Notes: generated by a model from the sequence alone, not told the origin. DNA of 18,210 bases from an uncultured Gammaproteobacteria bacterium (GCA_903926285.1 CAIYIP010000111.1:1-18210), one strand, 5' to 3'; numbered from the stretch's first letter, positions 7,511 through 15,586 are shown. Program-made: numbers and translations.

Positions 7511-9196
7511 TTATTCTCTTGACCACGTGACTGCTACTCCATCCGCTTCAAGATGCGTCAACGGCGAATAAGTAATCCAGCCTTCTGGCGATGAGTAACG
7601 CAGATAGAAATCAACTTCACTCTGAATCAATGTCCTTAACTTCGTCCGGGTTTTGGGCAGGGCAATACTGCCCATAGCCTCGATGACTACTGTATACGCG
7701 CCGTCATCGTAAGGGCCAAAATTCCACGACATTAAGCCAGTGTCGTTGCTGATCTCCAGGGTCAGGGGCCGAGCAGGCTGGTTAGTCGTGGCATATTGTT
7801 GCAGCCTTGCAGGAATTTCCGCAGAGATATCGACCATGCACTTACACTCTGCAGAGTAGGCAAAAAGCACCTGACGGTCAGTCAGAAATTTAGCGTCGAC
7901 TATGGGCATTGGCGCCAATGCCTGCGGATCTTCTAGCCGCTTCAGCGCCTTCATCGCAGGCAACATGTACAACGCAGCAGCCACTTCTGGCGTGGGAATG
8001 AACGCAGTCGTCTCATCTTCATTCCACAAGAAGCGCATCTGGGTATCTACCACCCGAAAGTGATTGGCAATACTGTCCAGATAGTCAGTACGCGTGCGCG
8101 GCACCACGAGGCAAACGAGTCCCCATACAACCAATGCAGTGACGAATTTATTGCGCGACTGATTCCTGGAACTTTCCAACAGCTTGCTGGTGAAAAATGC
8201 GGCGGCAAAACACAACAGGTACCACGGAAGCAACACGTATCTGTCAGGCACGAGGATGCCGGGATAATAAACCAGCGGAATAAGCGGCCCACACACCAGT
8301 CCTGCGCACACCAGAACCAGCAACCAGCAACCAGGCAACTTCCTGACCGTGGTAATCAGCAACACACCGAACAATACAAGTACCGGCACCACATACACAC
8401 CCAGTATAAGGCGCGGGATAGCGAGGAAACTCACAAGGACTTTTAACCAGAACGCAAACGTGAAGTATTCAGTGTTGACGACATAACCATCCACCATCGC
8501 CGGCAACATGTACTTGCGCCACACGACATAAAAAAGCAGGACACCAACAAAAGGCAGGCCCTGCCGTGCGCGCTCGTGCCAGCTGCCCCGGGAAAGCAGC
8601 ACAAACAGCAAACCCAGCGGAACGTAAATCTCCTTGGCGGTAACCGCGAGTGCAAAGAACACTACCGACGCCACGAGCAAACGCCTGCCGTGGCAGCGTT
8701 GATAACGGATAAAAAAATATAGCGAGAACAGGACCAGCCCCAAACCTTCAACATAATGGCGTGTCATAAGCTGGGCCGCGACCGACGCAACCGGTGCGCC
8801 CAGCAGAAACAGCGCCGAACCTGCCAGCGCCCATATCCTGTTCACAAACAAGGCCAACAACAGGTAACTCGCAAACGCCACAAGTACCAGCGCTGCAAGT
8901 TGGTGCCAGTAGAAAAATTGTGGATTCATTCCTGCAAGTGTGTAGTCGACAAGGAATGACAGCGATATCCAGGGCGTCAGGTTCACCTGTGACAAGGCCT
9001 GCCACGACACAGGGTCAAAAAATATTTCGGCAAGCGGATAGCTCAACGCGTGCAGTAGCAGGACCGGATCGTCGCCATGCCAGAACCAATCCAGATCATG
9101 GCGGAACAACAGATAGACAAATAGGCTGAACAAAGCCATTGCCAGCAATTTATGATGTCTGTGTAGCTGATCCAGAAGTTTATTCATGAGGTACAA
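7511..9196 (-). CDS. Polytopic membrane protein, probable GT-C-fold glycosyltransferase
   Basis: A 561-residue protein with about ten hydrophobic segments between residues 17 and 370 and a C-terminal soluble region of about 190 residues. An acidic pair follows TM1 ('FWHGDDPVLLLHA', about 38-50), as in the first extracytoplasmic loop of GT-C enzymes, where such acids are catalytic. 'RHYVEGL' (about 146-152) and 'AVTAKEIYVPLG' (about 185-196) resemble GT-C and TMTC proteins. Known GT-C enzymes move a sugar from a polyprenyl-phosphate donor to an acceptor on the outer side of the membrane. The polyprenyl-phosphate glycosyltransferase gene 56 bases upstream fits as donor supplier. TTG at 9196 is preferred because AAGG lies six bases upstream; ATG at 9187 (residue 4) has no suitably spaced site. 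The name 'glycosyltransferase' rests on topology, the DD motif and context. Confidence 0.8.
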   Translation of the reverse strand: MYLMNKLLDQLHRHHKLLAMALFSLFVYLLFRHDLDWFWHGDDPVLLLHALSYPLAEIFFDPVSWQALSQVNLTPWISLSFLVDYTLAGMNPQFFYWHQLAALVLVAFASYLLLALFVNRIWALAGSALFLLGAPVASVAAQLMTRHYVEGLGLVLFSLYFFIRYQRCHGRRLLVASVVFFALAVTAKEIYVPLGLLFVLLSRGSWHERARQGLPFVGVLLFYVVWRKYMLPAMVDGYVVNTEYFTFAFWLKVLVSFLAIPRLILGVYVVPVLVLFGVLLITTVRKLPGCWLLVLVCAGLVCGPLIPLVYYPGILVPDRYVLLPWYLLCFAAAFFTSKLLESSRNQSRNKFVTALVVWGLVCLVVPRTRTDYLDSIANHFRVVDTQMRFLWNEDETTAFIPTPEVAAALYMLPAMKALKRLEDPQALAPMPIVDAKFLTDRQVLFAYSAECKCMVDISAEIPARLQQYATTNQPARPLTLEISNDTGLMSWNFGPYDDGAYTVVIEAMGSIALPKTRTKLRTLIQSEVDFYLRYSSPEGWITYSPLTHLEADGVAVTWSRE

Positions 9197-9202
9197 ACGC
9201 TA

Positions 9203-9206
9203 CCTT
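9203..9206 (-). promoter_or_regulatory. Ribosome binding site that favours a TTG start
   Basis: AAGG on the minus strand, six bases before TTG (9194-9196). The in-frame ATG three codons later would have AAGG 15 bases away, which is too far. Confidence 0.5.
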
Positions 9207-9252
9207 GCATGCAGAAAAGTTTCCATGGCAATGACATGTGACATCCATGGTT

Positions 9253-10197
9253 TCAATCAGCCAGGTTTTTAATCACACTTGTGCTGTCATCAATAATGTA
9301 CGAAGGCCGACGTTTGACCTCGTCGTAGATACGCGCGATGTAGATGCCAATGAGGCCGAGACTGAACATCAGCACACTGCCTATCATCAGGATCAGCAGG
9401 ATGACTGTCGAAAATCCATCAACCGCCTTGCCCGACAATTTATCCATGATGGCAATACTGCCGAGCACGAGACTCAGCAAAAAAGTTAACCCGCCACAAA
9501 TCGTCACGATCTGCAACGGGAAGGACGTAAAAGACGTAATCGAGCGAATCGCATAACGCACGAGTCCCCATGTGCTCCAGGCCGAATCGCCACGCGTACT
9601 TTCCGGCACATCGAAATACACCTGCGCCGTGGAGAAATGCATCCAGTGCACAAGGCCGCGAAAAAACCGGTCTTTTTCGGGCAGGCTGTTGTAGAACGCG
9701 ACAACCTTTTTATCGAGCAATTTGAAATCTGACTGCTGGTTGATATTGATACCGGTGCAGTAGCCGAACAGTTTGTAGAAAAATTTAGCACCGACACCTT
9801 TGACCAATGGTTCATGGCCGCGCGATTGTTTGCAGGCTTCGACCACTTCGCTACCCTGCAGCCATAACTCCAGCATGCGCGGCAGCAAGTGCGGGGGGTG
9901 CTGCAAATCGCTGTCCATGACGATGACAGCATCAAAATTTGCGGTTTTAGCCAGGCCTGCACTCAGCGCCGCTTCCTTGCCGAAATTGCGATTGAGACTG
10001 AGATAGTGAATTGTTGTCCCCAATGCGAAATGTTTTTCCAGCACATCCTTCAAACAGTCGCTGGAGCCATCATCCACTAGCAGAATCTGGCAGCAAATAT
10101 CAGTGAGTGTATTGGTGTGGGCAATAATCGCCTGCAGGTTCGCCACGATAACACTGGCTTCGTTATAAACTGGAATCAGCAAAACCACTTTTTTCAT
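9253..10197 (-). CDS. Polyprenyl-phosphate glycosyltransferase, GT2 family (GtrB/ArnC/DPM1-like)
   Basis: A 314-residue protein. The cytoplasmic GT-A domain has 'LIPVYNEA' (7-14), 'LLVDDGSSD' (39-47, nucleotide binding) and 'VMDSDLQHPP' (93-102, metal-binding D-x-D). 'NRNFGKEAALSAGL' and 'QSDFKLLDKKVV' are typical of the undecaprenyl/dolichol-phosphate transferase branch, as is 'KDRFFRGL'. Two C-terminal TM helices (about 229-251 and 262-288) are followed by a basic tail 'YDEVKRRPSYII', the GtrB layout. The reaction is transfer of a sugar, often glucose or GlcNAc, from a nucleotide to a polyprenyl phosphate on the inner face. Which sugar cannot be read. It starts only three bases after the methyltransferase stop and is followed 56 bases on by the GT-C-like gene, so the three are very probably one operon. 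Confidence 0.93.
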   Translation of the reverse strand: MKKVVLLIPVYNEASVIVANLQAIIAHTNTLTDICCQILLVDDGSSDCLKDVLEKHFALGTTIHYLSLNRNFGKEAALSAGLAKTANFDAVIVMDSDLQHPPHLLPRMLELWLQGSEVVEACKQSRGHEPLVKGVGAKFFYKLFGYCTGININQQSDFKLLDKKVVAFYNSLPEKDRFFRGLVHWMHFSTAQVYFDVPESTRGDSAWSTWGLVRYAIRSITSFTSFPLQIVTICGGLTFLLSLVLGSIAIMDKLSGKAVDGFSTVILLILMIGSVLMFSLGLIGIYIARIYDEVKRRPSYIIDDSTSVIKNLAD

Positions 10198-10200
10198 CTG

Positions 10201-10932
10201 TTATTCTCGTGACTTCGCAAGGTCGCGGCTGCTCTTGATAACCAGCAGCCAGTCGCCGTTCAATTTATGGCACGCGGCGATATCGGTTTTTTGCAAACCC
10301 AGCATAGGAGCCAGTTGCTGCTCATGTGTGAAAAAATGCACATGTTCATCCAGCGTGTAATAAAAATAACGCTGGCATGGCACCACCACGACAAGAAAGT
10401 GGGAACATAACTGACGCAAGTGGGCCATGGCTTCAGGCAGCGCAAGAATGTGCTCAAGCGTGTGGCAGCAAGTCACCACATCAAAGGGCGCAGCTTGCGG
10501 CTGCAAGGCAAGAATATCACTTTGGTGATAAGTGAAAGGGAAACTTACTTGCTGAGGGATGATATCGGCCCCGGCCAGAGTCATTGCGGGAAAACGTGCA
10601 TGAATCTGGCGCAGCAGATAGCCCGAGCCACAACCAACATCGAGAAGGGTATGAGTGCTGCTGGTCAACAAACCCAGAATATGTTCAATACAGGCAGCAT
10701 TCAAATCTGTCAGACGATTGCGGGAAATCGAGTTCAGGCCAGCATAAAACTGCTGGTATTCGTCCGCACTGAATTCATACACCCGGGTTTTGAACGCCAT
10801 GGTCTCGCGAATATTTTGCCCGCCATACGCAAAGCAATAAAACGGATACATGAAGTACTTGTTATCCCTGATTACCGGCGGCAGGCATTCATCCATCAGA
10901 AACCGGATAACATTGGTTAAGCGCCTGTTCAA
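10201..10932 (-). CDS. Class I SAM-dependent methyltransferase
   Basis: A 243-residue protein. Motif I 'LLDVGCGSGYL' (96-106) binds SAM, 'GADIIPQQV' follows beta-2, and 'DVVTCCHTLEHI' (151-162) is the motif IV/post-IV region of Methyltransf_11/23 proteins. The first 75 residues are an extra N-terminal segment ending 'LNSISRNRLTDLN'. A catalytic base is not evident, so the target (sugar hydroxyl, lipid carrier or other) is unknown. Its place directly before the polyprenyl-phosphate glycosyltransferase suggests that the glycan, or its lipid-linked precursor, is methylated. The start is TTG at 10932 with AGGA six bases upstream (10939-10942). The first ATG lies 12 codons in and would remove residues of the N-terminal segment. 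Confidence 0.88.
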   Translation of the reverse strand: MNRRLTNVIRFLMDECLPPVIRDNKYFMYPFYCFAYGGQNIRETMAFKTRVYEFSADEYQQFYAGLNSISRNRLTDLNAACIEHILGLLTSSTHTLLDVGCGSGYLLRQIHARFPAMTLAGADIIPQQVSFPFTYHQSDILALQPQAAPFDVVTCCHTLEHILALPEAMAHLRQLCSHFLVVVVPCQRYFYYTLDEHVHFFTHEQQLAPMLGLQKTDIAACHKLNGDWLLVIKSSRDLAKSRE

Positions 10933-10938
10933 TAGGGA

Positions 10939-10942
10939 TCCT
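10939..10942 (-). promoter_or_regulatory. Ribosome binding site that favours a TTG start for the methyltransferase
   Basis: AGGA on the minus strand with six bases to TTG (10930-10932). It is the best site near the start of this frame. Confidence 0.5.
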
Positions 10943-11087
10943 GTATGTAATCGATGTGACTGAAGTGGCCGCAGTATAAAAGGCGACCTGTAGCAGCGCC
11001 ATCAAAACATCCGGCACAAGCTTATTGTTCGGACAAGCGAGATAGAACGACCAGGGCATCTCTGAATAACGGAAACGGGGCAATAAC

Positions 11088-11324
11088 TTATGGTGCAGCC
11101 AGGTTTTTTCGCAGTACATACCTGACGCCAATTATTACCAGCACGAGGTAGACGAGTTCATAACACCATTCTGCCGGGCCCGATTGGCCCATAGACTCGA
11201 TACCGCCAATCACATCAAGCCATGACCAGAAAGGATAAAGCAGGAAGGTAATCAGCACCGCCAATGGCGCAGCAATGATAAGTACCGCAATAAAGCCAAA
11301 CAGCGTCTTTGGGGATAACTTCAT
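11088..11324 (-). CDS. Small two-TM membrane protein of unknown function (78 residues)
   Basis: Not a family I can name. TM1 is about residues 8-31 and TM2 about 54-71, joined by a short polar loop with 'GIESMGQSGPAEWCYE', which looks like a constrained, conserved motif. A basic tail 'RYVLRKNLAAP' suggests that the C-terminus is cytoplasmic. ATG start with AAGG about six bases upstream. It is first in the minus-strand glycan block, 155 bases before the methyltransferase. It could be an accessory or flippase-like partner, but it is shorter than GtrA (about 120 residues, four TM), so that is only a guess. The gap between it and the methyltransferase has no separate gene that I can support. Confidence 0.65.
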   Translation of the reverse strand: MKLSPKTLFGFIAVLIIAAPLAVLITFLLYPFWSWLDVIGGIESMGQSGPAEWCYELVYLVLVIIGVRYVLRKNLAAP

Positions 11325-11410
11325 AACGAGCCTTTTAATTCACCTTCTACAACCAACGCAAAATACCGCGGTGCTGTCTTGTGTATATCGCTTTAGTTTA
11401 TGCACTGAGT

Positions 11411-11554
11411 TTACTTGGAAGAGCAGCGCCAGCGGCTCACCGCTTTGACCGCCTCGTCATCGAATACAGTACGCGGACTGCTATCAACGACTACCACATC
11501 ATTCACTGTCACTGGCACCGAGAAATAACATAGCTTTTGGTCCGGCGCCAGCAT
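11411..11554 (-). pseudogene. Remnant or micro-ORF resembling a TonB C-terminal domain
   Basis: A 47-residue frame from ATG (11552-11554) to TAA (11411-11413). Residues about 20-43, with 'DVVVVDSSP', 'VFDDEAVKAV' and 'SRWRC', follow the end of the TonB C-terminal domain (pattern 'V.V..s.P...fd..A..av..wr'). The first strand and helix of that domain, the proline-rich spacer and the TM anchor are all missing. An in-frame TAG lies 13 codons upstream, and I found no matching residues there. TonB normally links ExbBD to receptors such as the one at 3129-5957; a 47-residue piece could not do that. Probably the tail of a decayed tonB-like gene; a genuine small protein is less likely. Confidence 0.5.
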
Positions 11555-11585
11555 TTTATGCACACTTATTGCACAATATTTGCAC
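11553..11585 (-). repeat. Three tandem 11-bp GTGCA repeats, with related copies nearby
   Basis: Read on the minus strand, GTGCAAATATT, GTGCAATAAGT and GTGCATAAAAT follow each other with no gap, so GTGCA recurs every 11 bases, about one helical turn. Two weaker adjoining units lie upstream (CTGCAAATAAT 11626-11636 and GTGCGCATTTG 11615-11625). A close copy, GTGCATAAACT, lies at 11395-11405, upstream of the glycan block. The phasing suggests binding sites for a regulator on one face of DNA. Confidence 0.5.
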
Positions 11586-11913
11586 CTTGGCTAACCAATC
11601 ATGGGCAAAACCAACAAATGCGCACATTATTTGCAGTGTATTTATAGATTTGAAGCTGAGGGCAAGCGGCTTTCGGCCTTACATACTGTGGCAGTTTTAT
11701 AACGCGAAACACCCCGGTTAATAGTCGCCACTCGTGCGCCTTTGGCTGGACGAAACTCGCTCAGGTGTTTACCCTGCGCGATCTCTGCACTTCGGGAGCG
11801 GTCTGCAATTCAAGTCTGCGCGCCGCTTCCCCCCACAAACGCATTGAATACCTATATCTTGCCTCAGGAATTGTGCACTGCTTTCTGATGCAACAGGACA
11901 ACGGAGACGCGGT

Positions 11914-12867
11914 ATGACCGCAAAAATTTTCATCGACGGCGAAGCGGGTACCACGGGTTTGCAAATTCGCGAACGCCTGGCTGCGCGCGCCGATATTCAA
12001 CTGCTGTCAGTGCCTGAAGCGCGCCGCAAGGATCCGTCTGCGCGTGCCGAACTACTCAATGCTGCCGACATAGCAATCCTGTGCCTGCCTGATGATGCCG
12101 CGAAAGAAAGTGTCGCGCTCGTCACCAATTCAACGACCCGCATCATCGATGCCTCCTCGGCCTATCGCGTGGCGAAAGACTGGACCTATGGTTTTGCCGA
12201 ACTCGACAAAGGCCAGGCCGCCGTAATTGCCGGAGCAAAACGGGTTTCCAATCCTGGCTGCTGGCCACAGGGAGTAATTGCCGGCCTGCGACCGCTGATC
12301 TCTGCCGGACTGCTACCGGCTTCATATCCAGTCACTGTGAACGGGATTTCCGGCTATTCCGGCGGTGGCAAGGCGATGATTGCCGACTACGAAACCAAAG
12401 GTGAGTCTGCCACGGAGTTTATGCCCTACGGCCTGACCTTTGCGCACAAGCACCTGCCCGAAATGCAGTTGTATTCGCAGTTAACGAGCACGCCGCTATT
12501 TATGCCGGCAGTCGGTAATTTTCTGAAGGGCATGTTGACGGCAGTACCATTGCAGCTCTCAACACAGCAAAACATTCTCACCGGAAAAGAACTTCATGCT
12601 GCACTCTCCGATCACTATGCGGCAATCAAGGACGGGTTTGTTTCTGTAGCGCCACTCGCTGCGCCTGAACGCACGCCGGCGCTAGATCCCGAAAGCCTGA
12701 ACGGTACCAATCACCTACGTCTCCACGTGTTTGCTGATGACAACAAGGCACAGGTGCTGCTGATTGCTATCTACGACAATCTTGGCAAGGGTGCGTCAGG
12801 CGCAGCGATCCAGAATCTCAACCTCATGCTGGGTATTGACCCCGCTACCAGCCTTGGCCGCCTGTAG
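11914..12867 (+). CDS. argC: N-acetyl-gamma-glutamyl-phosphate reductase, type 2
   Basis: A 317-residue protein, the length of the short type 2 ArgC. The N-terminal Rossmann motif 'GEAGTTGLQIRERL' (9-22) binds NADPH. 'RVSNPGCWPQG' (110-120) carries the catalytic Cys116, and 'GISGYSGGGKAM' and 'FAHKHLPEMQ' are family motifs, the latter with the likely catalytic His. The enzyme reduces N-acetylglutamyl-5-phosphate to the semialdehyde, step 3 of arginine synthesis, in the cytoplasm. GGAGA about seven bases before ATG fixes the start. No other arg gene is adjacent, as is common for type 2 copies, so a type 1 copy might exist elsewhere. The position after 'PGC' is Trp rather than the more usual Tyr. 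Confidence 0.95.
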   Translation: MTAKIFIDGEAGTTGLQIRERLAARADIQLLSVPEARRKDPSARAELLNAADIAILCLPDDAAKESVALVTNSTTRIIDASSAYRVAKDWTYGFAELDKGQAAVIAGAKRVSNPGCWPQGVIAGLRPLISAGLLPASYPVTVNGISGYSGGGKAMIADYETKGESATEFMPYGLTFAHKHLPEMQLYSQLTSTPLFMPAVGNFLKGMLTAVPLQLSTQQNILTGKELHAALSDHYAAIKDGFVSVAPLAAPERTPALDPESLNGTNHLRLHVFADDNKAQVLLIAIYDNLGKGASGAAIQNLNLMLGIDPATSLGRL

Positions 12868-12962
12868 CTCGGGTTTAGAATTATTTTCCGGGATCAAGGA
12901 ATCTCACTGCCTTTTCATGCGCATGATCTTGTCGCGACGACGCACATGAAGAGTACCCGTCA

Positions 12963-15470
12963 GTGAACGCCACAAATTTTCCCATTCACGAAGTGCTGCC
13001 CGAGCTTGAAGCGAAACTGCTGGCGCATACACGTCTCGTGCTTGAAGCACCGCCGGGCGCAGGCAAAACCACGCAGGTGCCACTTGCCCTGCTCAAGGCG
13101 CCGTGGTGCGCCGGTAAAAAAATCCTCATGCTCGAACCCCGCCGCGTCGCCGCGCGTGCTGCCGCAATGTTTATGGCCAAACAACTCGGCGAAGACGTTA
13201 GCGCAACGGTTGGCTACCGCATTCGTTTCGATAACAAGGTTTCTGCCCAGACGCGTATCGAAGTAGTCACTGAAGGTATTCTCACGCGCATGATCCAGGA
13301 TGATCCGCTGCTCGAGAATGTGGGCGCCATCCTGTTCGACGAATTCCACGAGCGGCATTTGAGCGGCGACCTCGGGCTCGCACTTGCGCTCGATGTACAA
13401 ACCCAATTGCGTGACGACCTGCGTATTGTGCTCATGTCGGCAACACTCGATGGCGACAAACTTGCCAATTTTCTGCAGGCCGAACGCATCACTAGCGCTG
13501 GCCGCAGTTATCCCGTCACTACACAATACTTCCCAGCAAAACGCGAAGAAGAATTGGGTTTCCACGCAAGGCGCTGCCTTGAACATGTCCTGACATCACA
13601 CGCAGGCGACGTACTGGTGTTTTTGCCCGGGCAACGCGAGATCCTGCAACTGGAACGGTTGCTCGCAGGTGAAGCATTTGCAGCCATAAATGTCATCACG
13701 CTGTACGGCGAAATGCCGATAGAAAGACAAAGCGCAGCACTACTCCCCGATGCTGCCGGCAAACGTCGCATTATTCTTGCCACCAATATTGCCGAGTCTT
13801 CACTCACTCTGCCTGGTGTGCGCGTGGTGCTTGATTCAGGCCTTGCGCGCGAACCACGCTTCGATCCCAACTCAGGTTTCTCACGGCTCGAAACTGGCTA
13901 CATCTCGCAAGCTTCAGCCGACCAGCGCAGCGGCCGTGCCGGACGTGTGGCAGAAGGCTGGAGTTATCGCTTATGGCCACAATCACAACGCCTTGATGCG
14001 GCAAGTACGCCCGAAATCCAGAATGTCGATCTCGCCGGCCTTGCGCTTGAACTCGCCGCATGGGGCAGCGATACGCTGCGTTTTGTCGATGCACCTCCGC
14101 CTGGCACGTTTGCCGCCGCCAAAGATTTACTCTGCAGCCTCGGTGCACTGGATGCACAGCAGCGTATGACTGCCATTGGCAAACGTATGCTCGGGCTTGG
14201 CACACATCCACGCTTAGCGGCGATGCTGCTGGCTCCTGTTGATGCACGAGAAACTTCACTCGCCTGCGATCTTGTTGCACTCGTCGAGGCACGGGATCCG
14301 CTGCAGGGTTATCGCGGCGACGACTGGCAACCGCGCTGGCAAGCACTCGTTGATTTCCGCTCTGCTGCGCGCAGGCATAATGAGCGCCAGGCGCCAGAAG
14401 TTTCTAAGGCCGCGCTGTCCACCATTGCGCAAACCGCAAACCAGTGGCGCCAGCGTTTACGTATTGGTACTCCGACTCACACTGAATTACATGCCTATGA
14501 ACTTGGCGACGTCCTGCTGCACGCCTATCCCGATCGTATTGCCCACCAGCATCCGACAGACCGCTATCGTTATCTGCTAAGCAATGGCCGCAGCGCGCGT
14601 ATCAGCGACGACAGCCGCCTGCTGGGCGCAGAGTGGCTCGTGATCAGTGAATTGCGTTATGAAAACAAGGACAGTTTTATTTTGCGCGCCGCACCCATTG
14701 ATGAGGAACGACTGCGCCGCGATTTCGCGCACCGCTTTACCCAACAGGATATCGTCCGCTGGGACGAGACCACGCGCGCCCTCATTGCGCGACGTGAAAG
14801 TCGTTTCGAGCAAATTCTGCTGGCATCAAAACCCGCTGGTCGCCCTGATGCAGAACAAGCGGCGCAGGCGCTGAGCGATGCGGTAGCCAACTACGGTCTG
14901 CAATGTCTGCCGTGGACTGAAGCCCTGATGCAGTGGCGCGCGCGTGTCGACTTGTTGCGCAGGGTTATGCCTGAACTCGAGCTGCCTGATCTGTCGGATA
15001 CAGAGCTACTAGCAACACGTGAGCATTGGCTCAAGCCAGCTTTTCACGGCAAGACGCGGCTCGATGCACTCAGTGAAGCAGAACTCGCAGAAGCACTTAA
15101 AACCGATTTTGCCTGGAACAAACTCCAGCTACTTGATACTCACGCCCCGCAACGGATAAAAGTTCCTTCCGGCATGGAGCGCCAGATTCACTACACGATT
15201 GATGGTCCGCCGATACTGGCGGTCAAGCTGCAGGAATTATTTGGCCTTGCCGATACGCCGAAGATTGCCAATAAGAAGGTCGCACTGACGCTGCACCTGC
15301 TCTCGCCCGGCGGCAAACCCTTGCAGATTACGCAAGACTTAAGCAGCTTCTGGCAACGCACTTATCCTGAAGTGAGAAAAGAAATGAAAGGTCGTTATCC
15401 GCGCCACCCCTGGCCGGATGATCCGTGGAGCACGCCTGCCACACATAAAGCGAAACCGAGAGGAACCTGA
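12963..15470 (+). CDS. hrpB: ATP-dependent helicase HrpB (DEAH/RHA family)
   Basis: An 835-residue protein, close to the usual length of about 820. Motifs in order: 'EAPPGAGKTT' (28-37, Walker A), 'EPRRVAAR' (58-65, Ia), 'DEFHERH' (126-132, II with the HrpB-specific DEFH), 'LMSATLDG' (157-164, III), 'TNIAESSLTLPGV' (274-286, V) and 'QRSGRAGR' (321-328, VI). The C-terminal HrpB domain ends with 'GRYPRHPWPDDPW', a hallmark of the family. The protein is a cytoplasmic nucleic-acid helicase whose precise role is not settled. GTG start at 12963; family alignment of 'IHEVLPEL' supports it although the ribosome binding site (GAAGAG) is poor. A six-codon frame (ATG at 12946) ends in TGA overlapping this GTG. 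It lies 95 bases after argC and may be transcribed with it. Confidence 0.95.
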   Translation: MNATNFPIHEVLPELEAKLLAHTRLVLEAPPGAGKTTQVPLALLKAPWCAGKKILMLEPRRVAARAAAMFMAKQLGEDVSATVGYRIRFDNKVSAQTRIEVVTEGILTRMIQDDPLLENVGAILFDEFHERHLSGDLGLALALDVQTQLRDDLRIVLMSATLDGDKLANFLQAERITSAGRSYPVTTQYFPAKREEELGFHARRCLEHVLTSHAGDVLVFLPGQREILQLERLLAGEAFAAINVITLYGEMPIERQSAALLPDAAGKRRIILATNIAESSLTLPGVRVVLDSGLAREPRFDPNSGFSRLETGYISQASADQRSGRAGRVAEGWSYRLWPQSQRLDAASTPEIQNVDLAGLALELAAWGSDTLRFVDAPPPGTFAAAKDLLCSLGALDAQQRMTAIGKRMLGLGTHPRLAAMLLAPVDARETSLACDLVALVEARDPLQGYRGDDWQPRWQALVDFRSAARRHNERQAPEVSKAALSTIAQTANQWRQRLRIGTPTHTELHAYELGDVLLHAYPDRIAHQHPTDRYRYLLSNGRSARISDDSRLLGAEWLVISELRYENKDSFILRAAPIDEERLRRDFAHRFTQQDIVRWDETTRALIARRESRFEQILLASKPAGRPDAEQAAQALSDAVANYGLQCLPWTEALMQWRARVDLLRRVMPELELPDLSDTELLATREHWLKPAFHGKTRLDALSEAELAEALKTDFAWNKLQLLDTHAPQRIKVPSGMERQIHYTIDGPPILAVKLQELFGLADTPKIANKKVALTLHLLSPGGKPLQITQDLSSFWQRTYPEVRKEMKGRYPRHPWPDDPWSTPATHKAKPRGT

Positions 15471-15586
15471 GCCGACACCAGACTCGAATGGCATGAATGC
15501 GCCAGTAGTACCACAAGTGAATATCTGTCTATGACTTTCATTTGCCCAGATGAGAGCACGACAGGACACATGCGACTCAGTCTTTA

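Larger units (their letters stand above)
11325..11913. other. 589-base intergenic region between glycan block and argC
   Basis: It holds the TonB-like remnant (11411-11554) and the GTGCA-type repeats (11395-11405, 11553-11585, 11615-11636), described separately. The left end (11325-11410) should contain the promoter of the glycan block and the right end the promoter of argC. A weak ArgR-like half-site, TTGAATACCTATA, lies near 11847-11859 but its second half does not match. No tRNA or other RNA gene was seen. The minus-strand frames overlapping the argC start (11761-12000) look like chance frames. Confidence 0.5.

Noticed and set aside
9253..10197. Phage-type gtrAB(S) serotype-conversion cassette
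   Set aside because: The GT2 protein fits GtrB, but there is no GtrA-sized four-TM flippase, integrase or attachment site, so a chromosomal glycan locus is preferred.
10889..11131. Minus-strand 80-residue frame between the small membrane protein and the methyltransferase
   Set aside because: It overlaps both neighbours by about 44 bases, has a TTG start without a good site, and shows no recognisable domain. It cannot be fully excluded.
11843..11860. ArgR box upstream of argC
   Set aside because: Only one half matches the TGAAT/ATTCA palindrome; too weak to list as a site.
11761..12000. Minus-strand frames across the argC start, and a possible tRNA at about 11780-11840
   Set aside because: The frames are antisense to argC. 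The GGTCTGCAATTCAAGTCTGC stretch resembles a T-arm by eye, but no acceptor stem or anticodon arm could be built.
12963..15470. Numerous frames of 60-208 residues antisense to or overlapping hrpB
   Set aside because: Shadows of the long, motif-rich hrpB frame.
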